A stretch of DNA of 64,000 bases, taken from NCBI GenBank assembly GCA_964016875.1, contig OZ024736.1:7509518-7573517 (forward strand). The letters are read 5' to 3'. How positions within the stretch are numbered: the first letter of the stretch is position 1; the number at the start of each line of letters is the position of its first letter. Below the pieces are notes generated by a model. The model had not been told where the DNA came from. It searched no databases and was given only the letters and a program-made list of their open reading frames with translations. The position numbers and the translations under genes were made by a program. Shown here piece by piece: positions 1 to 10,728 of the stretch. The stretch is from Fallopia convolvulus (lineage: Eukaryota; Streptophyta; Magnoliopsida; Caryophyllales; Polygonaceae).

Positions 1-371
1 CAGCCGGGTCTACGACACGCCAAATCTTTATGGGGACGTGCCGCCAGAGCGCCAGCGCCGTGCCAGCAGCGTGCCAGCGCCGTGCCGAGGAGTCCAGTCG
101 TGCGAGTCTTCGCGTGCCAAGGCTACTGCGCCTCGTGCAAGCCCCGCGCAGAACTTGAATACCCTAGATCTCGCAGAATATTTTCGAGATCTCTTATGTT
201 ATTTTCGGGTATACATCCTATTATTTTATTTTATATTTATTTGTTGATTTTGTTCCTTTTTTGTAAGGGATCTTAACCATAGAAAAAATCTCGTTTTATT
301 TATTTCTAGGTTAGTTCAAATATTTTTCCTATTGTGAGAGAATCTTTCGGATTGTGAAAGTTCTCATAGTA

Positions 372-403
<32 letters not shown>

Positions 404-1080
404 GAAAAAAAATCCCGAGGGGCCGAGCCATGTATGTGACCTACTCAGAAATATGGGACTATTCTGACTCTTGGGATCGGCCGCATAGACTATTCCACAC
501 TCGTTCCTATAGACCGCTTCTAAGGGAACGCTCGGATTGGATCCTACCATACAGACTCTTGTAGAATCGGGCCCGCTACTACAGCGAAATTCCAAAACCC
601 CAACGTCGCTCCTACAATGAACGGGATAGGTGTCCGCCTCCTCGGCGCCCGCATCCCTGAGACCTCACCCTGGAGGCCGCAAGGTCTCCCCCAGCCCGCG
701 ATCGAGTCCACCACATGGACTCCCGCGCCATAGCCCCGACACCCTCTGCGTACCATCGTGACGCGATGGACGCACATATCGCAAAGAAGGATACATGGAT
801 CGCGAAGCTCGAGCGCCTTCTCGCCGAGTCCATCCGAGCGTCCCAAAAGTGGCCGGACCCCAAGCGCCAATGCTCGATCCCATACCATCGCCGACGACAC
901 AACCGGCAAACGTGCCAAGCGACGTGTCGAGCGATCCAGTTCTCCCCGAGGATCCACTTCTTGTCGCGCCGACACCTAAGGTTGAGGACCCACCCCAGCT
1001 TGACAAGCCTTCACTTATACCGGCGCCTTCCTTAGAGTCTGATGCTGACCTTGAGCTCTTGCTCGATCCTACCCATGTGT
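1..1080 (+). mobile_element. Degraded Ty3/Gypsy fragment (LTR end, leader, gag start)
   Basis: GC-rich start (1-170) followed by T-rich DNA and a short coding-like stretch at about 758-1075. A peptide containing the motif LERLLAES (about 820-845) is shared with the gag N-terminus of the better preserved plus-strand element at 45475. The GC-rich start with repeated gcgccagcgcc words also resembles the LTR of that element (44060-44120). I infer a remnant of the same Gypsy family. No full gag domain, protease or RT follows, because another LTR starts at 1081. Overlapping reading frames on both strands of 544-1093 are composition artefacts. Nothing here looks functional. Confidence 0.5.
371..410. 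repeat. A-rich (GAA)n microsatellite
   Basis: A run of A followed by about six GAA units and a second A-rich stretch, lying in the leader-like part of the Gypsy fragment. Confidence 0.8.
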
Positions 1081-1640
1081 TGATAGCTTGCATATCGGGA
1101 GTGTCTAGGATGCATATTTACGTTTCTTTTGTGCTGTTTTTAGGTAGTTTTGGTTCGTTTCTGTAGTGTCCTATAATGTCTAAGAGTTTTGAGTTTTTTT
1201 CACTTTTTCTATGTTGTTTTACAGGTCTTAAAGTGAACAAGTATGAAAGGAATGGAAACTGGGAAAAGAACGCTTGAATTCGGGCTATCCATTGGAGTTG
1301 TTGGTTTGGTTTGACACCTCTCTCTTGAGAGGGTTCGTTTGGGAGATATAGTGGTCTGATGAAGTTGAATTTGTTATCATTGGAAAGCTAATTCAAAGAG
1401 CTACAATTCATGTTTTTACTCCGAGTCCAAATTCCAACAAGAAGGGAGTCAAAACATCCCCCGAAGCGTCACTTGAATCCTGAAGCGAGGGGAATGACGC
1501 GAGTTGCACTGGCAGCGGGTTCCGTCTTTTACTGGGATGATAAATTAGTTCGCCACGTGATCCTATATCTTAGAATTTTTATATTAGGTTTATATCTTTC
1601 GTATTTATGTTGTTTAGACCTAGTTCCTTCTTTATATTAA
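1081..1640 (+). mobile_element. LTR fragment beginning TGATAGCTTGCAT
   Basis: Starts with TGATAGCTTGCAT and resembles the reverse complement of the solo LTR that ends at 24743. Shared blocks include the start, 'ggatgcatattta', a 'tgacacctct' block near 1312 and 'aattcatgtttttactccgagtccaaat' split over 1405-1432. Orientation is therefore opposite to the copy at 23230-24743. The far end blurs into AT-rich DNA near 1640 and no target duplication could be assigned. Confidence 0.55.
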
Positions 1641-1649
1641 GGTTTTTGG

Positions 1650-1913
1650 GGAGAAGAAACTCAAACTCTTATACCGGATTGAAGAAACAAACTTGATTAA
1701 AATCCAGCAAATCCAAACTCAAAATTCACAAAAGTCTTCAATCTTGCACTAGAAGACAAAAGAAGGTATTTATACTAAGGATAAGGTGGAAGAGGCAGCC
1801 AAAACACCCGACCTAGAGTTGGGCACGACCCGCTGTGCGCAGCGTGCGCCTTATGATGACGCAAGCCCACGACCGGGGTGCCGCACAACCCGTGCCTTGG
1901 TGCCGCACGATCG
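1650..1913 (-). mobile_element. Left half of an older solo LTR, interrupted by the 1914-10723 element
   Basis: The DNA on the two sides of the 8.8-kb element belongs together: both flanks carry 'cacgatcg' and 'gtgcgcc' words and share a GATCG duplication. The right half ends in 'aatgcaagctatc', as does the solo LTR ending at 24743, so this is probably another LTR of that broad family, in the same orientation. The left limit is uncertain. Confidence 0.45.
1909..1913. repeat. Target-site duplication GATCG (left copy)
   Basis: GATCG lies immediately before the left LTR (1914) and recurs immediately after the right LTR at 10724-10728. A 5-bp duplication is what Gypsy integrases leave. Confidence 0.85.
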
Positions 1914-3066
1914 TAATACGTGATTGCCTCGGAATCCTCCTTGATAATCTCGTATATGACCCACACGATCCCGATCTTGCCTAGTAATCTCGATTCACTC
2001 TTGAAATTGCTAACAAAGTCAATTGCTTGTGGATCAAGGAACAAAAGGTTCGAACTTTGATTATTATGAAACTGATTTGATCACTCTAGATTGAATCAAA
2101 AGGGATAGTTCAATTGGATTGGCTCTAACGCTAAATCCAATTGATGAACTAGAATGATCTTTAACAATCACTTCTAGAACTAATCAATTGATCAATTTGA
2201 ATGAACAAACTGAATTGAACACGAAGAACAAAGAGAGAGAATTCGAATGGCTGTTGATGATCAATCTTCAATTGCAAGCATACACACACACGTGATTTTT
2301 GAGCCCAAGGACTAGATAAACCTTCTCTGGGTTTATCTAATCTCAAGCTGATTTTTTTATTAATGAAATGCAAGAGTTTAAATAGAATACAAAGCTATTG
2401 CTTGGGGAGCAAGGCAAGGTTACATGGCCGGCCCTAGGGAGATTAAAAATGCCTTATCTTGCTTCCCAAGATATAATAAAATATCTAAGACTAGATCTAT
2501 CTAGATCCCCTTAAGTAAATAAATCATGGTTGACTTATTTAATTAAAGAAATATCTCTAACAAACTAAAAATATTCAAAACAAACTAAAAATATCTCTAA
2601 CAACCAAGAGAGAGAAGATCAACCAACTAACATAAGTCTATTGACTGATTTCTCTACATTATTTAAATAAAGTCACACGCCTATAAAATAAATAACAAAG
2701 ATATTTTCTCAATTTAGAATGGTCAAGTCAAAGGGTTGACTTTGACCCATATACCAATTTATCTCACCCGGTCACTTACTAAATTCAGCCCTAAAGTGAG
2801 ACAAATTAATGCATGTTTCTAAATAAAGAAATGGTGATTTTTCGGCCCTCATATATTAATCCATGGAATCTGGGCTCAATTGATGTCGAATGCACTTGAC
2901 CCACTTCGTCTTGCTAGGCTCTTCAAGAACCGTTGCCAATCGAACCAAGATCGTTGTTGTGCCATGAGCAATCTTCTTAGCTCGACTTCTTGTGATTGGT
3001 TCGTCAGAAGGCACTCGAATCAACTCATCGACGTCGGTAGGAGACATGGCTGGCTTCACTGCATCA
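1914..3066 (-). repeat. 3' LTR of the 1914-10723 element
   Basis: Matches 9568-10723 along its whole length, with scattered single-base differences and small indels. Starts TAATACGTGATTGCC (relatives at 12246 and 21883 start TGATACGTGATTGCC) and ends CTTCACTGCATCA. The last 69 or so codons of the polyprotein lie inside it (2856-3066). Confidence 0.9.
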
Positions 3067-3182
3067 TTCTCCTCCACTTGAGCTTGAATCGTCTCTGATT
3101 CGACGTCGGAATCAAAATCTGGCACATAAAGAGATAGATCAGCCACATTAAACGTCGGATGGACATTATACTCACTAGGCAA
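2856..3182 (-). pseudogene. Polyprotein C-terminus (integrase tail) extending into the 3' LTR
   Basis: A 108-residue open stretch. It begins with the typical Gypsy integrase tail words YNVHPTFNVADLSLYVPD (internal DNA), then crosses the LTR boundary at 3066 and continues with MSPTDVDELIRVPSDEPITR and SRAKKIA before its stop. The same C-terminal protein is encoded in the other LTR (10513-10723) and in the diverged LTR at 22854-23064. CRM elements are described as having a C-terminal integrase extension; whether this is that motif is inference. It is frameshifted relative to the integrase upstream. Confidence 0.75.
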
Positions 3183-4294
3183 GTCGACATGGTAGCATTA
3201 GGGCCGATTCTCTTGAGAATTTTGAATGGTCCATCTCCACGCTGATCTAACTTGTTCTTCCTTTGATTTGGGAACCTTTTCTTCCTAAACTGCACCCAAA
3301 CAAGATCACCTTCTTCAAAGATAACCTGTTTCCGACCCTTATAAGCATGGGCCTTATACTTCATAGATTTCCGCTCCAAGTGCATCTTGGTTCTCTCATG
3401 TAGCTTCTTCACAAACTCAGCCCTCTTGTCAGCTTCAAAACTCTCTTTTCCCTTGTATGGCTGAGGCGTCAAGTCCACCGGAGTCCTCGGGTTCAGCCCA
3501 TAAACAACCTCAAAAGGGGTCATTTTTGTAGCTGAATGGATTGACCTGTTATAAGCAAACTTCACAAACGGCAAAACATCTTCCCAATGTTTGAGGTTAG
3601 CTTTAAGCATAGTTCTAAGTAAAGCCCCTAACGTTCTATTAGTAACTTCAATGTGCCCATCAGTTTGTGGGTGACATGAGGTAGAAAACATCAATTTAGT
3701 TCCCAATTTAGACCATAGACTCTTCCAAAAATAACTCAAAAACTTAGCATCACGATCTGAAACAATAGAACAAGGAATGCCATGCAATCTAACAATTTCC
3801 CTAAAGAACAAATCAGCAATATGCACAGCATCATCAGTCGTGTGGCATGGAATAAAGTGAGCCATTTTGGAAAATCTATCTACCATTACAAAGATAGAAT
3901 CTCTACCCTTCCTAGTTCTAGGCAATCCAACAATGAAGTCCATAGAAATGTCCTCCCAAGGTGAACTAGGAATAGGCAAAGGCTGGTACAATCCATGGGG
4001 ATGAAGTCTAGACTTAGCTGTAGCACAAACAACACAACTTTTGACAACTCTCAGCACATAATTTCTCATCTTAGGCCAATAGTAGTGTTCTTTTAAACCT
4101 TCTAAAGTCTTTTCTAAACCCCTATGTCCTCTTGATTCATGAACCTCATTAGTTAGAAGCCTACGTATACTAGATGAAGGAATGCACAATTTACCAGCTT
4201 TAAACAAGTATCCATCACCAATAAAGTAGGAATCTATTTCTCCCCATAGACTTGCAATTCTTATAAATTTCAGCAAAGTGAGGATCACTAGCAT
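3056..4294 (-). pseudogene. Gypsy integrase
   Basis: A 412-residue frame. The HHCC zinc-binding region is near the start (NEVHESRGHRGLEKT ... SCVVC). The DDE core follows: first Asp in MDFIVGLP, second in SDRDAKF, Glu in GHIEVTNR. Next come the downstream motif FAYNRSIHSATKMTPFEVVY and a GPFKILKRIGPNA block. The function in an active element is to insert cDNA into chromosomes. The C-terminal 30 residues are out of frame: the genuine continuation is in the frame covering 2856-3182. It overlaps the RT/RNase H frame at 4215-4294, showing a second frameshift. Confidence 0.85.
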
Positions 4295-5750
4295 ATAATT
4301 CCTTAATCATTCCAAATCCAAGGATCTTAACATCACATTGGTTCAAGAGAACGTACCTCCGAGAAAGGGCGTCAGCTACCACATTCTCTTTGCCTTTCTT
4401 ATGTTTTACAACATAAGGAAAGGTCTCCATAAATTTAACCCATCTTGCATGTCGCATACTGAGTCTGGATTGGCCTTTCAAATACTTCAAGGCCTCATGA
4501 TCAGAATGGATTACAAACTCCTTAGGCCACAAATAATGAGACCAAGTCTTCAAAACCCTAATTAAAGCATACAACTCTTTATCATAAGTAGGATATTTCA
4601 ACTCAACCCCACTAAGCTTTTCACTGAAATAAGCTATGGGTTTCTTGTCTTGCAAGAGCACGCCTCCTATGCCATAGCCAGATGCGTCCACCTCTATCTC
4701 AAAGGCTTTGGAGAAGTCAGGGAGTTGGAGCACCGTGGTGTTGCATAACTTGTCCTTCAAAGTGTTGAAGGCGTTCTCTTGTTGCTCTCTCCATTTGAAT
4801 GATGTATCCTTCTTTGTAAGCTCATGGAGAGGGGCTGCAATTTTGCTAAAGTCACGCACAAATCTCCTGCAGAAGCCAGCCAAGCCGAGAAAAGAGCGCA
4901 CCATTGTTGGTGTAGTCGACTGAGGCCACTCCTTGATTGCTTTGATCTTGTCTTCATCTATCTTCAATCCACCTTTAGACACAACAAAACCAAGAAAAAT
5001 GGTATACTCCGAGCAAAATGAACAGTTTTTCAAATTAACATAAAGCTTTTCTAACCTTAAAGTGTCCAAAACAGCCCTAAGATGGTCTATATGTTCATGC
5101 AAGGTTTTGCTATAGACTAAGATATCATCAAAGTAGACTACAACAAATTTACCTAAGTATATTCTTAGAACATGGTTCATAAGCCTCATGAAAGTACTAG
5201 GTGCATTAGTTAATCCAAAAGGCATTACTAACCATTCATATAAACCATACTTAAAAGCAGTTTTCCATTCATCCCCTTCCCTCATCCTAATTTGATGGTA
5301 TCCACTTCTTAAATAAATCTTAGAAGAGAAATTAGCACCATGCAATTCATCAAGCATATCATCTAATCTAGGAATGGGATGATGGTACTTAACTGTTATT
5401 TGCTTGATCGCCCTGCAATCAACACACAATCTCCAAGTGCCATCCTTCTTTGGCACCAAAATCACCGAAACCGCGCATGGGCTGAGGGATTCACGCACAT
5501 AGCCTTTGTCCATGAGATCTTGCACTTGTCTTTGAAGCTCAGCGGTCTCCTCTGGACTTGCTCTATAGGTTGCACGGTTTGGTAAAGAAGCGTTGGGCAC
5601 CAAATCGATTTGATGCTCAATGACTCTAATTGGTGGAAGGCCTTGTGGCAACTCTTCAGGCATCACATCTTCAAATTCCTGTAATAGATCCTGAATACAC
5701 TTTGGAAGATGTGAAATATCTTGACTAACAATAAGTATCTTTTTCCTCAT
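4215..5750 (-). pseudogene. Gypsy reverse transcriptase and RNase H
   Basis: A 511-residue frame. It begins with the linker FEDVMPEELPQGLPPIR, then RT fingers/palm (VPKKDGTWRLCVDCRAI), motif A, PFGLTNAPSTFM, the catalytic YFDDILVYS box and thumb (GLAGFCRRFVRDFSKIAAPL). RNase H follows (IEVDASGYGIGGVLLQ, YDKELYALIR, HSDHEALKYL, VADALSRR). Odd point: motif A reads SSKIYLRSGYHQIRM, where family members have SKIDLRSGYHQI, so the first catalytic aspartate is a tyrosine. The frame is otherwise open, but this substitution should abolish polymerase activity. Confidence 0.88.
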
Positions 5751-6047
5751 AAGAAGTAAACAATAAGAGTTAGGGAAAGAAACACTAGACTATGTAACTA
5801 GAGAACGCTTTTCTACACTGCCTTTTAAGCCACTTTTTGGATACTTTTGTAGGCGTTCTTTTTCCAGATTTGTAGCTCTCTGAGTCTCTGAATTGCTCCC
5901 AAAATTGGAGCCAAAACGCTCGAGTGGTTTGGAAGATATCCCCGTTTTCGTCTTTGGTGTGCTGCTGGGAATGAAGGTCGGCACTTTTGACGATACAGGG
6001 ACATTTCCTGGGCGTTTTTCGTCCCAATCAGTAGCTCCACTCGTGCT

Positions 6048-6809
6048 TCATGTTGTCCTAAAATTTGAGCTAGAACGCCCGGGTGGAGATTGGGAAACGC
6101 CGCTTGTGAGTGTAGGGGCGTCGGGTGCCGAACGTCGTGCTGCAGCTTCGGCCGCCAATTCAACCTCTTCTTTCTCTTCCTTGGCACGCCTAAGTGCCCT
6201 AGCTTGATCTCTGCTTACCTGGTCCTGTAAAACTTGTTGGGGCGACACTGGTAGACGAGAAACTCTCCTCCCGTCATAGTTAAACGAATAAGTATTAAGC
6301 ATGCCATCATATATAACTCTCCTATCGAATAACCATGGTCTTCCTAACAAGATATGAGTGCATTCCATGTTTACCACATCACACATGATATTATCAACAT
6401 AATTGCCTATGGAAACACGGACTAAACACTGATGAGTAACAAGATTAGGACCATCTGAATCATTAATGCCATTTAGACCATAACTAGTAGCCCTAGGTTG
6501 AGTTTTCAATTGCAAGTAATCAACTACCTTAGCATTAATAATGTTACAGCAACTACCACTATCAATTATCATGCATAACACTTGATTCTTCACAGTACAC
6601 CTAGTATGAAAAATATTTTCCCTTTGATCTAGCCTAGGTGTTTCTTGTAAAGTAAGAGTACGCATTGTTACCAAAGTTAGAGGTTGTTCGATGCAATCTG
6701 GTTCAATGGCCTCCACGTCCTCCTCTTCTTGTCCATTGCTCTCCTCCTCCACTTGATTTGGAGGTATATCTTCATCACTCACATATCCTCCATTGGTGGT
6801 GAGAAGCAA
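6048..6809 (-). pseudogene. Gypsy aspartic protease region
   Basis: A 253-residue frame with the protease active-site triad intact in MIIDSGSCCNIINAKVVDYL and the flap/second half words ILLGRPWLFDRRVIYDG. An acidic linker precedes it (EEESNGQEEEDVEAIEPD) and a charged linker follows. It processes the Gag-Pol polyprotein in active elements. Only a few bases separate it from the gag frame upstream; between it and the RT frame (5751-6047) all frames are broken by stops. Confidence 0.82.
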
Positions 6810-6815
6810 TTGTTT

Positions 6816-7690
6816 CTAATTTGGACAATCTTTGGCATAATGACCTCTTCCTTGACATTTATAGCACACTAAATCTCGTGCTCTTGGCTGGTTTGGAGGT
6901 GCATTGTTTGGACGTCTTTGGCCTTGAAAACCTATGGGTTTAGGTGACCTAGAAGCTCCCTTTTGCTGCAAAGAAGGGTTAGAAGAATAAGACTTGGAAT
7001 TAGCACTAGAATTAGGAACATACCTTTTTGGAGCATTCCAAGCTTCCTTCTTCTTCCTTTGTTGCTGCTCATAGAGTAGTTGGGCTGAATGTACTAAGGC
7101 ATTGAGATCCTTGATTTGTTGAATCTCCAATGTATCTTTGATGCTTTGATTCAGTCCAGCCATGAATTGGGTCCTTAGAGACCTTTGGGAATGATGAATT
7201 CCCGCTTTGAAGCTCAAATCCTCTAGCTCATTGAAGTACTCAGTTGGAGACTTGGTGCCTTGTTTGCATGTAACAACTTTCAACCTCATATGCTCGGTAT
7301 GCTCTCCAGGCACATATTTCTTTCTCATTACAAACTCCAGCTGACTCCAAGTTTCAATTGGTGGTAAGGCCTTTCTAATTCGATCCTCCTTCATTCTGAA
7401 CCACCAATTTCTAGCGGTCCCAACAAACTGGATAACAACAACAATAACTTTCTCCCATTCTTCATAGCCCATGTGATCTAGAATGAAGTTTGTAGCTTGT
7501 TCCCACTCTAGATACTTCTCCGGATTGAGCTCTCCACTGAATGGCTCTATCTTGATCTTAATATCACGCTTACCAATCTGATTGATGTGTTGGTTAGCAT
7601 TGTTGTTGTTGTTGTTGTTGTTCGGCCTTTGTACTCCATAAGCTGGGGGGATATCTTCTACAACCTCAGCTTGGTTATAGAAATCATCAA
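6816..7690 (-). pseudogene. Gypsy gag, core domain and zinc knuckle
   Basis: The retrotransposon gag domain is recognisable from about 7560 downward: KIKIEPFSGELNPEKYLEWE, ARNWWFRMKEDR, then TEYFNELEDLSFKAG and LRTQFMAGLNQSIKDTLEIQ. It ends with a CCHC zinc knuckle CYKCQGRGHYAKDC that binds RNA. The frame is open well upstream of the first in-frame Met at 7472, into an Asn run encoded by (GTT)n on the plus strand at about 7597-7620. It packages element RNA into particles. Confidence 0.85.
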
Positions 7691-7803
7691 GGGGAGGATG
7701 CCACGGGTGCCTTTCTTCCCCGGGATAGCCATGTCACATCATCAAAAGGATTGTTGTATTGTTGATGTTGTTGATGAGTGGCTTGAGGATACCGGTTTGC
7801 TGG

Positions 7804-8241
7804 CTAATTATAGAATTGTTGGTGAGTAACCAGTGGAGTTCTCGACCCTATGCCTCTTCCTCTACCTTGGCCTGCTGTGGGGGAGTAGTGAGCCGGGAGA
7901 TCGTTATCTTTATTGTAGCTAGCAAGCACATCATGCTCTTCATCAACTACTTGTTGCTTGCCTTTGTGGCTACCTGAGGCCTGATTTGGGTCACTAGTAA
8001 GCTCTGTTGCAGGGTCACTCTTATGACTTGCTTGAGATGATTCAATCAATGTTGCAAGTTGCTCCTCTAGACTCTGCAATTTTGGAGTCAATGCAGCCGT
8101 GGCCAACTCTACAGCTCGAGCTTGGCCATCTCGTACACTCTCACTAATGGACAACCTAATGAAATCGATTGCCTCCTTTGTAAGATTCAATTCAGTCGGG
8201 TTAGGCTCAGATGGGATCACCATTGCTCCTGAAACAAGCAA
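7804..8241 (-). pseudogene. Gag N-terminal segment
   Basis: A 145-residue frame. The likely start is the Met of MVIPSEPNPTELNLTKEAID at about 8223. It contains a helical stretch SLEEQLATLIESSQ and a low-complexity tail. Stops and a frameshift at 7690-7803 separate it from the gag core, so this copy cannot make a full Gag. Confidence 0.65.
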
Positions 8242-9103
8242 GAAAGTAGAAAGAGTAGTTTGTTCTAAAGCAAATCACAACAAGCAATGCCACACCTTAA
8301 TCAAGCCAAAACTTGCCTCAAAGCAATCCAATCAACTTAATTCAGTTTTTGGGTTGAATTGAGGGAGTAAATGGGTATATATAATGGAAGTATGGTATAC
8401 TAATGATAAATAAAGGAAATATGCAGTTCAAGCAAATGGCAAGTATGCAATAAGACAAGCAATGCAAATAATCCCTTTATCAGCTTCTAAACACATGCAA
8501 TCTCACAATTGACTCTATGCAAGTTAATAAAGCCAAATTTAAGCATGCAAGGACAGAAATATGGTGGTCTTAGTGACTTTTATTTCGTCACTCTTTTTCT
8601 TCAAAGTGATTTCTACTTAGCTATTTTTTTAAGCAAGCAGTCACTAGGGTTGAAAGTGGCTTAAAACTAGCTGGGGTAGATCACTTTTCTTTTCTGATTT
8701 TTTTTGACTTTATGCACAGTCTACTCTTGCGCTAGAATGAATAAACAAGCAAAGCAATCCAACAATTGAATGCAAAAGCAATAGGCTGAAACAAAGCTAA
8801 TCTGATTTTTTTTAACTAAGTGACTTTAAACTACCAATGAAACCAACTAGAAGCCAAATTAATAAAAGAAGAAGGGGGTAGGTCGAATTGCTAGGATGCA
8901 ATAGCAAAAATCAGCAAATATCAACAAGCAATGTGAATCACTACTGATCATGAAACATGTAATAAAAACTCATAAAAATTGTAGGAAGACAGCTGCTAAT
9001 CTAAATTGCAACACAACTCAACCAATTCAGCCAATAAACATGTACAAATCCCTTAAAAAAATCTCCTAATTGGGTAATTGCTTAGAGGGCAAGTAACTAA
9101 AAG

Positions 9104-9292
9104 GAGACTAGGGTTCGGAGTGTCTCGTCTGGGATCTAGGGTTAGGGTTTGTAGTTTGTCTCTAGGGTTGGTAAGGGTTAGGTTAGGGTTTTGGTATTAG
9201 GGTTACCGAATAGGGTTAGGGTTAGGGCTTCTCGAAAATTAGGGTTAGGGTTTCGAGAATTAAGGGGGGGCGATTTAGGGTTTAGGGCTGGC
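9104..9292 (+). repeat. Telomere-like TTAGGG/TTTAGGG-rich patch
   Basis: Many 'tagggttagggtt', 'ttagggtttaggg' and related words in imperfect array on the plus strand, followed by a GGT/GGGG-rich stretch to about 9425. It lies in the retrotransposon leader, not at a chromosome end. A shorter version occurs at 11884-11910. Confidence 0.75.
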
Positions 9293-9557
9293 CGATGGGA
9301 GTGGGGTTGGTGGTGTTGGATTCGGCCGGTGGTGGGGGGTGGTGCGGTCCTAGGGAGCGACACCAGATTGGTGGTTTAGTGGTGGTGCGTGGTGGTGGGG
9401 TGGCGGAGATGTGGTGGTGGTGGGTTAAAAATTCAAGTTTTGGTCTCAAAAATTCAATCTTTGTGTAAAGGTGGAATTTTTGGGATCAAAAACTGAATTA
9501 AATTAACTAGAAAACAAATTAAGGAAAGAAAAAATTACTTGGCGAGACGCTGGAATA

Positions 9558-9567
9558 TGATACCACT
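9558..9567 (-). promoter_or_regulatory. Primer-binding site, initiator tRNA-Met type
   Basis: Read on the minus strand just after the 5' LTR: AGTGGTATCA followed by a diverged TATTCC. TGGTATCA is the start of the usual TGGTATCAGAGCC site complementary to initiator tRNA-Met. It fixes the orientation of the element and the inner edge of the LTR. Confidence 0.7.
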
Positions 9568-10723
9568 TAATTCGTGATTGCCTCGGAATCCTCCTTGATA
9601 ATCTCGTATATGACCCACACGATCCCGATCTTGCCTAGTAATCTCGATTCACTCCTGAAATTGCTAACAAAGTCAACTGCTTGTGGATCAAGGAACAAAA
9701 GGTTCGAACTTTGATTATTATGAAACTGATTTGATCACTCTAGATTGAATCAAAAGGGATAGTTCAATTGGATTGGCTCTAACGCTAAATCCAATTGATG
9801 AACTAGAATGATCTTTAACAATCACTTCTAGAACTAATCAATTGATCAATTTGAATGAACAAACTGAATTAAACGCGAAGAACAAAGAGAGAGAATTCGA
9901 ATGGTTGTTGATGATCGATCTTCAATTGCAAGCATACACACACACACGTGATTTTTGAACCCAAGGACTAGATAAACCTTCTCTGGGTTTATCTAATCTC
10001 AAGCTGATTTTTTTTCTTAATGAAATGCAAGAGTTTAAATAGAATATAAAGCTATTTCTTGGGGAGCAAGGTAAGGTTACATGGCCGGCCCTAGGGAGAT
10101 TAAAAATGCCTTATCTTGCTTCCCAAGATATAATAAAATATCTAAGACTAGATCTATTTAGATCCCCTTAATTAAATAAATCATGGCTGACTTATTTAAT
10201 TAAAGAAATATCTCTAACAAACTAAAAATATCAAAAACAAACTAAAAATATCTCTAACAACCAGGAGAGAGAAGATCAATCAACTAACATAAGCCTATTG
10301 GCTGATTTCTCTACATTATTTAAATAAAGTCACACGCCTATAATTAAAATAACAAAGATATTTTCTCAATTTAGAATGGTCAAGTCAAAGGGTTGACTTT
10401 GACCCATATACCAATTTATCTCACCCGGTCACTTACTAAATTCAGCCCTAAAGTGAGACAAATTAATACATGTTTCTAAATAAAGAAATGGTGAATTTTC
10501 GGCCCTCATATATTAATCCATGGAATCCGGGCTCAATTGATTTCGAATGCACTTGACCCACTTCGTCTTGCTAGGCTCTTCAAGAACCGTTGCCAATCGA
10601 ACCAAGATCGTTGTTGTGCCTTGAGCAATCTTCTTAGTTCGACTTCTTGTGATTGGTCCGTCAGAAAGCACTCGAATCAACTCATCGACGTCGGTAGGAG
10701 ACATGGCTGGCTTCACTGCATCA
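9568..10723 (-). repeat. 5' LTR of the 1914-10723 element
   Basis: Partner of 1914-3066; ends TTCACTGCATCA, then the GATCG duplication at 10724-10728. It carries the LTR copy of the polyprotein C-terminus at 10513-10723, still open (DELIRVLSDGPITRSRTKKI). Confidence 0.9.
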
Positions 10724-10728
10724 GATCG
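10724..10728. repeat. Target-site duplication GATCG (right copy)
   Basis: Identical to 1909-1913 on the other side of the 8.8-kb element. Confidence 0.85.

Larger units (their letters stand above)
8242..9567 (-). other. Untranslated leader of the 1914-10723 element
   Basis: No coding sequence on either strand. Homologous to 11250-12235, the leader of a related element: both have 'cacaccttaatcaagccaaa', a (GGT)n-rich block and a TTAGGG-rich block. Strong G/C strand asymmetry occurs at 9240-9430. Confidence 0.7.
1914..10723 (-). mobile_element. Ty3/Gypsy LTR retrotransposon, CRM-like chromovirus, inactive
   Basis: An 8810-bp unit with LTRs at 1914-3066 and 9568-10723, GATCG target duplications and a primer-binding site next to the right LTR. 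On the minus strand the internal order is gag, protease, RT, RNase H, integrase, as in Gypsy. RT wording (ITVKYHHPIPRLDDMLDELH, PFGLTNAPSTFMRLM, YFDDILVYS) is closest to CRM/Galadriel-type chromoviruses as I know them; that clade call is by recognition only. The pol C-terminus runs into the 3' LTR. Frameshifts and stops split the polyprotein, and one RT catalytic Asp is lost, so the copy cannot be autonomous. The LTRs are still very alike, which suggests a fairly recent insertion. Confidence 0.9.

Noticed and set aside
544..1093. Several overlapping 100-140 codon frames on both strands
   Set aside because: GC-rich composition keeps all frames open; only the LERLLAES-containing stretch has a recognisable relative.
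9104..9292. Interstitial telomere or chromosome end
   Set aside because: The repeats are imperfect and lie in a retrotransposon leader, with a similar patch in a related leader.
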